From Spirochaetota bacterium (GTDB lineage Bacteria; Spirochaetota; Spirochaetia; DTKZ01): a stretch of DNA of 19,289 nt. Below, piece by piece: positions 7,574 through 13,784 of the stretch. The notes under the pieces are model-generated. The model was not told where the DNA came from. It did no database searches and saw only the letters and a list, made by a program, of their open reading frames with translations. Where the stretch lies: NCBI GenBank assembly GCA_029562045.1, contig JAKQWJ010000198.1, forward strand, positions 1 to 19,289, given 5' to 3'. Within the stretch, counting starts at the first letter, position 1. Each line of letters starts with the position of its first letter. A program made the translations under genes and the position numbers.

Positions 7574-9502
7574 TCAGAGCCCCGCCAGGAGTTTTTCCAC
7601 CTCCGCCCTGTCCTCGTAACGGGGATTCTTTTTCAGAAGCTCCGACAGAACCGTCTTCGCGCCGGACTTGTCCCCCAGCGTTATCAGCACCTTTCCCAGA
7701 CTGTGGTAGGCCGTCCAGTAGCCGGGATCGATCTTGATCAGCTGCGCCAGGGTGTCCCGGGCCTCGGCGAACCTCGCCGCGCCGGTGTAGGCCAGGCTCA
7801 GGTTGTGGCGCATCAGCGTGGCGTTGGGCTGCCGGGTCACCGCTTTCTGATAGTGGTTGATGCTGTCCTGGAAAAGCTCCTTGTGCAGGTAAACACTCCC
7901 CAGGTTGTTGTTGACCTCCACCGATTCCGGGTCCATCCGATACGCCGCCAGCAGCTGCTCCAGGGCCTTGTCGTAGCGGCCCTCCTCGTCGTAAAGCCTG
8001 CCCAGCTCTATCCGGGGCTTGATGTAGTTGGCATCCAGGAGAACGGCCTTCTCGTGGGCCGCCACGGCCCCGTCCCGGCTGCCCAGCTTCTCGGTGATCT
8101 GCCCCAGGGTAAAGGCGTACTCCGAGGACTCGGGCCTCTGCCGGATGGCTTTGGTGATGAAGGTGAAAGCCTCCTCGTTCTTGTCCAGGCTCATTTTCAC
8201 CAGGGCCATGTTGTAGTTGTTGACATCCTCTCCGGGCTCCAGCTCCACCGCCCGGGAGAACCAGGTCTCCGCCTCGCCGAACTTTCCCTGCCGATAGAGC
8301 GCCGTGGCGAGGCCCCGGGCGTTGCGGGGATCCTGGGGCTCATATTTCACCGCCAGCGTGTACGAGGCCGCCGCCCCGGAGAGGTCCCCCTTGGCCCGGA
8401 GAAGCTCCCCCGCCTCGAAGTGCGCCCGGGCATGGTCGGGCTTTATCTTCGTCGTCCTGACGAAGGCGTCGTAGGCCCTGTTCCCGTCCTTCAGCCGGAG
8501 GAAGGTGGCCCCCAGATTGAAGGAGGCCGCCCAGTGCGCCGGCTCGAAGCGGAGGCAGCTTTCGAAACTCTGTCGGGCCTCCTGGTACAGGCCGGCCCGG
8601 AATTGCGCCTTCCCCAGTTCGAAGAAGATGTCCCCGTTCTCCGGGTCCAGCCGGGCCGCCTTTTTCAGCGCCTCCATGGCGGCGTCGTTGTTCCGGGCGG
8701 CGGCATACACCTTCCCCAGGGTGAAGTGGGGCTCCCACAGGTTCGGGTCCCTCTTGATCGCCTCGTTGGCGTTCTGCAGGGCCTGCCGGCGGTTCGCCGG
8801 ATTGTCCGGAGCTTCCCGAAACCAGCTTTCACCGATCCGGGCATAGGCCCGGGCGGCGTGGATGGGAGTGTCGGTTTCCTTTCCCAGGCTCAGCGCCTCC
8901 TCGTAGAGGCTCCGGGCCTGGACGTAGTTGGGCTGGGCCAGGGCTTCGTCGGCCTTCTGCATCAGGAGCCGGATCTTCTCCTCCCGTGCCCGGGCCTCGG
9001 CGGAAAGTTTCGCCAGCCGGGCAGCCTCCTCCTTCCGGGCCTGCTCCTCCCTCTCCCGGCGCTCCTTCTCGGCCTGCAGTCGCTGCGCCTCCAGGGCCGG
9101 GTCCGTGGAAGCCCGGGAAACCGGATCCTTCCCGGTCCGGGTCCGGATGGTTTCGCTCAGACCCTCCAGGGATTTCTCCAGGGCCTCCTTCTGGGCCAGC
9201 CGGGCGGCGGCGTCCCGGTCCTGGAAGGCGCCCTCGGCTTCCTTCTTGGCCGCCAGGACCCGGTCTTTCAGGGCCCGGGCTTCGCTGTCCGCGGCGTCCT
9301 CGATGAGGAGCCGGTCCAGGAGGTCCAGGGCGCGCTGATACTCCCCGTCCGCCAGATAATCCCCCGCCAGGGCCAGAGTGTTCCGCCGGGCGGCATCCTG
9401 TTCCTTTCCGGCTCCGCGCCGTCCGAGAAAAATCCCTCCCCCGGCCAGGAGGAGAAGCAGCAGGGCCGCTCCGATAATCACGGGCATCCTGTTTCTTTTC
9501 AT
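7574..9502 (-). CDS. Membrane-anchored TPR-repeat protein with a charged coiled-coil segment
   Basis: This 642-residue protein begins MKRNR followed by one hydrophobic helix at about 7-27, which is either an uncleaved anchor or a signal peptide. A short TPR-like helix pair covers about 37-70. A Glu/Arg/Lys/Ala-rich coiled-coil-like region runs from about 85 to 190. A long array of tetratricopeptide repeats fills about 190-635, with the classic spacing of W/L-G-Y-A-A-P positions (for example WEPHFTLGKVYAAARNNDAAMEALKKAARLDP at about 256-287). TPR arrays are protein-binding scaffolds. Side of the membrane is uncertain because basic residues flank both ends of the helix. The start follows the upstream gene's stop by 13 bases, with AAGGAT before it, so the two minus-strand TPR genes form an operon. 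It is not recognised as a named gene. Confidence 0.85.
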   Translation of the reverse strand: MKRNRMPVIIGAALLLLLLAGGGIFLGRRGAGKEQDAARRNTLALAGDYLADGEYQRALDLLDRLLIEDAADSEARALKDRVLAAKKEAEGAFQDRDAAARLAQKEALEKSLEGLSETIRTRTGKDPVSRASTDPALEAQRLQAEKERREREEQARKEEAARLAKLSAEARAREEKIRLLMQKADEALAQPNYVQARSLYEEALSLGKETDTPIHAARAYARIGESWFREAPDNPANRRQALQNANEAIKRDPNLWEPHFTLGKVYAAARNNDAAMEALKKAARLDPENGDIFFELGKAQFRAGLYQEARQSFESCLRFEPAHWAASFNLGATFLRLKDGNRAYDAFVRTTKIKPDHARAHFEAGELLRAKGDLSGAAASYTLAVKYEPQDPRNARGLATALYRQGKFGEAETWFSRAVELEPGEDVNNYNMALVKMSLDKNEEAFTFITKAIRQRPESSEYAFTLGQITEKLGSRDGAVAAHEKAVLLDANYIKPRIELGRLYDEEGRYDKALEQLLAAYRMDPESVEVNNNLGSVYLHKELFQDSINHYQKAVTRQPNATLMRHNLSLAYTGAARFAEARDTLAQLIKIDPGYWTAYHSLGKVLITLGDKSGAKTVLSELLKKNPRYEDRAEVEKLLAGL

Positions 9503-9515
9503 TCAGCGATCCTTT

Positions 9516-10383
9516 CTAGTCCTCGATATCCACGTCTTTACGGGTCTCGCGGATGTCCTCTTTTTCCGCCGGAAGATTGGAGGTGTCCCCGGAAGAAGCC
9601 TGCAGGGACCGGAGGACCTCCTCCAGCAGGGCCTTCCGGCGTGCCTCCTCCTCCTGGCGGAGTCTTTCCTCCTCCCGCTTCCGCCTCTCTTCGGCGACCC
9701 TCCGGCTCTCCTCTTCTTTCCGGAGCCTCTCCTCCTCCGCCGCCGCCCGCTTCTCTTCGTCCAGTTTTCTGCGCTCTTCGGCGAGGCGCCGGTTTTCTTC
9801 TTCCTCTTTCTTCCGCTGTTCCTCCGCCCGGATCCGGGCATCCCTCTCTTCCTTCAGCCCCTGGAGGAGCAGGATCATCCTTTCGATCTGCGGGCGCTGG
9901 GGAGTCTCCGGCTCCATGACGAGATACAGCCGGTAATCGGCGACCGCTTCGGGGTAGCGTTCCAGGCGCACCTCCGCATTGGCCCGGTTCAGGTACGCGT
10001 CGGACAGGGAGCCCCTGGTTTCGATGGCCCGGGTGTACATGTCCACGGCGGCGGCCGGGTTCCCCAGGGAGAGATAATTGTTTCCCAGATTGAAGTAGAA
10101 GAGGTCCCGGAACACCACGGCCACATCGAGCCCCCGGGTGAGAAAGGCCACCGCCCTGTCGTGGTTCTGCAGCTGCTCATGGACGATTCCCAGGTACAGG
10201 TAAATCTTTTCGTTCCGGGGTTCCTCGAGAAGGGCGGCCTCCAGAAGGGGCGCCGCCTCCCGGGGCCGGTTCTGCAGAAAATGTTCCTCCCCCCGGGAAA
10301 AGGCGCTCTGGGCTGAAAGCCCTCCCCAGGCGGAAAAGAGGAGGAGAATGAAAAAAAAGGACGTCAGAGGAACGGTTTGACAT
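9516..10383 (-). CDS. Secreted TPR / coiled-coil protein with a frameshift in the signal peptide
   Basis: The main frame, ending at TAG 9516-9518, encodes TPR repeats (SAFSRGEEHFLQNRP onwards, about 150 residues). About 110 residues of Glu/Arg/Lys-rich coiled coil and an acidic tail (DVDIED) follow. That frame has no good start codon near its hydrophobic leader. It stays open upstream only by running into the divergent gene. The nearest ATG (10381-10383) is one frame off. Shortening the T8 run (A8 on the plus strand, 10351-10358) by one base joins it to the main frame and gives a well-formed signal peptide, MSNRSSDVLFFILLLFS..., with cleavage near LSA/QS. This could be a sequencing error, a phase-variable tract, slippage or a true mutation. 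Unshifted alternatives are a CTG start, or an ATG at about 10440-10460 inside the divergent gene. The coordinates given assume the ATG at 10383. Confidence 0.65.
10351..10358. repeat. Homopolymer A8 (T8 on the coding strand) in the signal-peptide region
   Basis: Eight consecutive A on the plus strand lie exactly where the frame of the secreted TPR protein changes. With seven bases the ATG at 10381-10383 reads through into the TPR protein. With eight it reads into a short nonsense frame. Confidence 0.8.
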
Positions 10384-10405
10384 TTTCGACAGGAAATTTT
10401 AGTCT
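10377..10405. promoter_or_regulatory. Overlapping divergent promoter region between two TPR genes
   Basis: On the plus strand TTGACA (10377-10382, perfect -35) is followed by poor -10 candidates: TTTAGT at 10398-10403 (15-base spacer) and TAGTCT at 10400-10405 (17). On the minus strand TAAAAT (10401 to 10396, 5 of 6) is a good -10 box that would start transcription about six bases before the ATG at 10383, without a clear -35. Only 42 bases separate the two chosen start codons, so the two transcription units probably share or compete for this region. Confidence 0.4.
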
Positions 10406-10425
10406 TGGAAGCGGATGGAGAGGCA

Positions 10426-11787
10426 ATGCCCGAAACGGTCATCTTTACTGTAATCATCGGCATCATTATCGTCCTCATTACCGTTTTCGTCGTCAGATCG
10501 ATCATGGCTCCCCATAAAATAGCCACCCTCGCATCCCTGGTTAAGCAGGGCAAGAACGCCGCCGCCATCCGGCTGGCGAAAAAAATCGTCGCCCAGGACC
10601 CGCGCAACGCCGATGCCCGGTACTTCCTCGGACTGGCTTACCTGGCGGAGGACAGGCCGGAACTGGGGATGATGGAATTCGGGATGATCAACCAGATCGG
10701 GCAATTCAGCCAGTACTGCCCGGAAATCCCCTTCCGGAAGAAGATAGCGGAACTGTACGCGAAATTCAATCAGACCGACGAGGCGCTGAAGGAATACCTC
10801 ATCCTGATCAAACGGGAGCCGGAGGTTTCCGACCATTATTTCCAGGCGGGACGGCTTTTCGAGGAGCGGCGGAGCAGTTCCAAGGCGGTGGAGTACTACC
10901 ACAGGGCCGTCGAGCTGAACCCCCGGAACTGGGAAGCCCAGTTCAACCTGGGGATGCTGCAGTACCGGAACCAGAACTCCGGGGAGGCCAAGCAGGCTCT
11001 GGACGCATCGATTAAAGTCAACCCGGAGAACCATGCGGCTTATTTTTACCTGGGCCGCCTTCTCAAGGAAAAGCAGGATTTTACCGCCGCCATCCTCACC
11101 TTCGATAAAGCCCAGAGGGACCCGGCATATAAAACCAGGGCGATTATCGAAAAGGGCGCCTGTTACATGAGCATGAACAGCTTCGACAAGGCCATCATCG
11201 AGCTGGAGCGGGCCCTGAAGGTGGCGGGGGAAGCGGAGGAGAACGAAATCCTCTACGCCCGCTACTTCCTGTCCATTTCCCGGGAACGGACCCGGGACAT
11301 CGAAGGGGCCCTGGAGCAGTGGGAGAAGATCCACGCGAAGCAGCCGAATTTCAAGGATGTGGCCCAGAAACTGGCCCAGTACCAGGACCTCCGCCAGGAC
11401 GACCGGGTCAAGGACTTTCTGATCGTCAGCCAGGAGAGGTTTCTGGAGATCTGCCGCGCTATCGCCGCGTCCATGGGGCTGGCGGTCCAGGACATCTCGG
11501 CGATCCCCAACGGCTGCCAGATCATCGCCGTGGAGTCCCAGTCCAAATGGCGGAACGCCCGGCGGGTGCCCAAGCTCGTGCGGATTCTCCGGACTCCGGA
11601 ACCGGTGGACGAATCGACGGTCCGCTCCTTCCACGAGGAAATGAAGAGCATCAACGTCAACCGGGGAGTCGTGATTTCCAGCTCCGGCTTCTCCCGCTCC
11701 GCCGCGGGTTTCGTCGAATCCCGTCCGGTGGAGCTTTGGGGGAAGGAAAAACTCAAGGATCTCCTGATAAAGGCGGATCAGGGATAG
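10426..11787 (+). CDS. Membrane-anchored TPR protein with a C-terminal degenerate Mrr-like (restriction endonuclease-fold) domain
   Basis: This 453-residue protein has one strongly hydrophobic helix at about 4-25, followed by basic residues (RSIMAPHK), which predicts a cytoplasmic C-terminal body. TPR-like helix pairs run from about 38 to 335. From about 345 to 445 the sequence follows the Mrr/PD-(D/E)xK pattern, ending GVVISSSGFSRSAAGF...VELWGKEKLKDLL, the core of that family. The catalytic positions seem lost. Where Mrr has G-x-D it has Gly363-Cys364-Gln365. Where Mrr has the Q-x-K strand it has about Arg386-Ile387-Leu388. It therefore probably binds nucleic acid or protein rather than cutting. 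I chose the ATG at 10426, with GGAG at 10417-10420. An in-frame TTG at 10405 would add seven residues. The alignment is by eye. Confidence 0.8.
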   Translation: MPETVIFTVIIGIIIVLITVFVVRSIMAPHKIATLASLVKQGKNAAAIRLAKKIVAQDPRNADARYFLGLAYLAEDRPELGMMEFGMINQIGQFSQYCPEIPFRKKIAELYAKFNQTDEALKEYLILIKREPEVSDHYFQAGRLFEERRSSSKAVEYYHRAVELNPRNWEAQFNLGMLQYRNQNSGEAKQALDASIKVNPENHAAYFYLGRLLKEKQDFTAAILTFDKAQRDPAYKTRAIIEKGACYMSMNSFDKAIIELERALKVAGEAEENEILYARYFLSISRERTRDIEGALEQWEKIHAKQPNFKDVAQKLAQYQDLRQDDRVKDFLIVSQERFLEICRAIAASMGLAVQDISAIPNGCQIIAVESQSKWRNARRVPKLVRILRTPEPVDESTVRSFHEEMKSINVNRGVVISSSGFSRSAAGFVESRPVELWGKEKLKDLLIKADQG

Positions 11788-11804
11788 GCAAGCCCCCGCG
11801 GCGG

Positions 11805-11819
11805 GCCCCCTCACGGGGC
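11805..11819. terminator. Short GC hairpin between convergent genes
   Basis: GCCCC (11805-11809) pairs with GGGGC (11815-11819) across a 5-base loop. It lies in the 32 bases between the stops of the convergent TPR and lipoprotein genes. There is no U tract, so a terminator role is only suggested by position. Confidence 0.3.
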
Positions 11820-12566
11820 TCAGGGCTCCGGCGGAAAAAGATAATCCCCCGCGTCGTAGGGGCCGGAGACAAGGGCCCCCTCTCCCGACGACGGGAGGCG
11901 GTACAGGTACAGGCGCCTGGCCTGGCTCCGGACCTGGCTGTTGGTCAGGACGGACTCCCGTGAATTGGCGCCCCTCTTCAGCGTGAAGGCCCCCAGGGGG
12001 GCGCCGGATGCCGAGACCGCCAGAAGGACCGCCTCGGACTGCGGGGAGTCCAGTTCCAGGGACCCCTTCCCCCGGCCCAGGGAGGGAAAAACAGGGTCCC
12101 CCGGCGGGGGGTTCTCCAGCCGGAACGAGGTCTCCGCCTTTCTTCCGGCATAGTCCTTCACCACGACGCGGTAGGTTCCCCGGGGAAGAGGACCCGGAGG
12201 CGCGGCGACAATGCCCTCCGCGGCGATCCAGTTTTCCTGGCGGAGTTCCCGTCGGGACCACCGGTCCGCCGTGAGACGCCAGAACAGCTCGTCCCGGTCG
12301 TGGATCAGCGCAAGGCTTTCCAGATCATCCGGCCCGTCCCGGTCCTCGGCGCGGACCGCCACCGTCAGGTACTCGTAGATCTCGCCCCGTTCCCGGTCGT
12401 CGAAAAGGAGGAGCCGGCTTCGGACTTCCAGTATCTCCGGGGGGTGGCCGCCGCAGCGGACAAGAAGAACGGCGGCGGCCAGGGTCGTGAAGATTTTCAG
12501 GGAGGCAAAAAATGAAAAGCCGCCGGATTCTCTCCGGCGGCCCGTCTTTCGCTTTGGATCCATCAT
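11820..12566 (-). CDS. Putative lipoprotein of unknown function
   Basis: This 248-residue protein has a long basic N-terminus (MMDPKRKTGRRR), a hydrophobic stretch at about 24-36, and Cys38 followed by Gly-Gly. That resembles a lipoprotein signal peptide, but the residue before Cys is Arg, unusual even for the loose spirochaete lipobox. The mature part begins with a beta-rich region (EILEVRSRLLLFDD to about residue 155, with PLPRGTYRVVVKDYAGRKAETSFRLE) that reads like an Ig-like or carbohydrate-binding-type fold. It ends with a less regular region and PPEP. No family is recognised. It is the last gene of the phosphorylase-recJ-M23-rpsU operon, starting 16 bases after the rpsU stop with a short GGGA before a double ATG. 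Location is probably periplasmic, attached to a membrane. Confidence 0.65.
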   Translation of the reverse strand: MMDPKRKTGRRRESGGFSFFASLKIFTTLAAAVLLVRCGGHPPEILEVRSRLLLFDDRERGEIYEYLTVAVRAEDRDGPDDLESLALIHDRDELFWRLTADRWSRRELRQENWIAAEGIVAAPPGPLPRGTYRVVVKDYAGRKAETSFRLENPPPGDPVFPSLGRGKGSLELDSPQSEAVLLAVSASGAPLGAFTLKRGANSRESVLTNSQVRSQARRLYLYRLPSSGEGALVSGPYDAGDYLFPPEP

Positions 12567-12582
12567 ATGTCCCGGCCCGGGT

Positions 12583-12801
12583 CTAGTACCCTTTCATGGC
12601 CTGGAGCTTGCGGACCTTTTTCATCAGCTTGCGCTGCAGGGACTTCTTTTTCCGGTTTTTGATGGTGGAAGGCTTTTCGAAATATTCCCGTTTTTTCCAT
12701 TCCCGGATGATCCCCTCTTTTTCCACCATCCGCTTGAAGCGTTTGATGGCCTTTTCGAGGTTTTCCCCCTCATCCAGCCTGATGTAGGCGATACCAATCA
12801 C
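12583..12801 (-). CDS. rpsU: 30S ribosomal protein S21
   Basis: S21 is a small basic protein of the 30S platform that helps mRNA engage the anti-Shine-Dalgarno region. The core EGENLEKAIKRFKRMVEKEGIIREWKKREYFEKPSTIKNRKKK fits S21, and the Lys/Arg-rich tail ends KGY. The start is unclear. GTG at 12799-12801 gives 72 residues and forms a GTGA overlap with the stop of the M23 gene, which suits translational coupling. However, the only Shine-Dalgarno sequence, an excellent GGGGAGGTGATT (12807 to 12796), overlaps that GTG. Eight bases after its GGAGG lies ATC at 12790-12792, which would start the protein (M)AYIRLDEGE, matching the usual MAYxxV beginning of S21. The coordinates follow the GTG, and the real start may be the ATC. 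Confidence 0.9.
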   Translation of the reverse strand: MIGIAYIRLDEGENLEKAIKRFKRMVEKEGIIREWKKREYFEKPSTIKNRKKKSLQRKLMKKVRKLQAMKGY

Positions 12802-12807
12802 CTCCCC
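12796..12807 (-). promoter_or_regulatory. Near-perfect Shine-Dalgarno for rpsU, overlapping the M23 stop codon
   Basis: On the minus strand this reads GGGGAGGTGATT, complementary to almost the whole 3' end of 16S rRNA. It contains the TGA of the M23 gene and overlaps the candidate GTG start of rpsU. Its spacing favours a start at 12792 rather than 12801. Confidence 0.6.
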
Positions 12808-13784
12808 TTTTCCGAGTCTTCCCGCATCATACCAAACAGAGCGTTTTTGTCAAGGAGTCCCCGGGTCAGGAGGCTTTTCGGCTCCACGGCGTTTCCCGCC
12901 GCCCGCACCTCCCAGTGCAGGTGGGGGCCGGTGACGAGCCCGGTGGCCCCGGACAGGCCGATCCGTTCCCCCGGCGCGACCATCCCCCCCTCCTCCACGA
13001 CAATCCGGTCCAGGTGGTAGTAGAGGCTGAAGACCCCCGGCAGATGCTCCAGCGCCACCGTGAGCCCCGTCATGATCCTCTCCCGGGCCATGACCACCCG
13101 CCCCGCCCCGGCGGCGGACACCGGTGTCCCCCGGGGAGTGGCGTAATCGATTCCCTGGTGAATGGCGCCGGCCCTGCCGCCGTCGGAGTACAGATAGGTG
13201 CGGCGGTCGCCGTAAAAAGAGGTCTCCCGGAATTCCTCCACGGGGCGCAGGAACCTGCCGGTGTGATACACCGCCGAGGGGTCCACCCTGCCCAGGATCC
13301 GGTACAGTTCCCGGGCTTCCTCGATCTTCCGGGGATCCGGGTCGGTCCGCAGTTCGCTCATGGCCAGGCTCAGCGGTATGTCCTCGAAAACGAAGTCCCG
13401 GGCCGTGATTCCCACCGGAGCCCGGGTCCTTTTCTCCCCGTCGTCTTTCAGCAGGACCCGGGCGTGGAGAAGGTAATCCCCGGGCGGCAGGGTGCTGGGT
13501 ATCCCCGCCACCGCGGCCCATTCGCCGTTCCCGTCGGGAAGGGGAAAAACCGCGAAGCTCAGCGCCGTTTTCTGTTCCCCGTTCCGGAGGGCTGCCTCGG
13601 CCTCCAGGATCTCCCCCCCGGCCTGGAGGAAGAACACCGCCGCCTCGCCCTGGACGAGTCTCTCCGGCCCCTGCAGCCGGATGACGGTGTCCGTTTCCGC
13701 CGGCGCAGCGGAAAGGCCCGGCGCCGTGACGGCGAGAAGCAGGGCCGCCAGGGCCCGGAAAAAGGACGATTTTTTCACGAGCAT
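12798..13784 (-). CDS. Secreted M23-family zinc peptidoglycan endopeptidase
   Basis: This 328-residue protein has a signal peptide (MLVKKSSFFRALAALLLAVTAPG, cleavage near LSA/AP at about 26). Residues 30-130 form a beta-rich N-terminal region. A helical segment (about 150-180) precedes the LytM/peptidase M23 domain. The metal ligands and catalytic His are all present: HQGID with His209 and Asp213, and HLHWEV with His288 and His290. It should therefore be active, cleaving peptide cross-links of peptidoglycan in the periplasm. Single-domain members often act in cell division or envelope growth. The start ATG overlaps the end of recJ by 10 bases, and GTG at 13776-13778 is an alternative. It ends EKGR*, with its stop codon inside the rpsU ribosome binding site. 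It is the third gene of a five-gene operon. Confidence 0.9.
   Translation of the reverse strand: MLVKKSSFFRALAALLLAVTAPGLSAAPAETDTVIRLQGPERLVQGEAAVFFLQAGGEILEAEAALRNGEQKTALSFAVFPLPDGNGEWAAVAGIPSTLPPGDYLLHARVLLKDDGEKRTRAPVGITARDFVFEDIPLSLAMSELRTDPDPRKIEEARELYRILGRVDPSAVYHTGRFLRPVEEFRETSFYGDRRTYLYSDGGRAGAIHQGIDYATPRGTPVSAAGAGRVVMARERIMTGLTVALEHLPGVFSLYYHLDRIVVEEGGMVAPGERIGLSGATGLVTGPHLHWEVRAAGNAVEPKSLLTRGLLDKNALFGMMREDSEKGR

Noticed and set aside
6275..9919. A 1214-codon open frame on the plus strand opposite the dehydrogenase and TPR genes
   Set aside because: The antisense frames encode clear family proteins (LDH2/MDH2, TPR) with ribosome binding sites. This frame has low-complexity composition and spans several real genes.
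10384..10607. An N-terminal extension of the secreted TPR protein into the divergent gene
   Set aside because: It would be antisense to the start of the TPR-Mrr gene, and its sequence is not signal-peptide-like until the hydrophobic stretch after the homopolymer. It is kept as an unlikely alternative in the feature entry.
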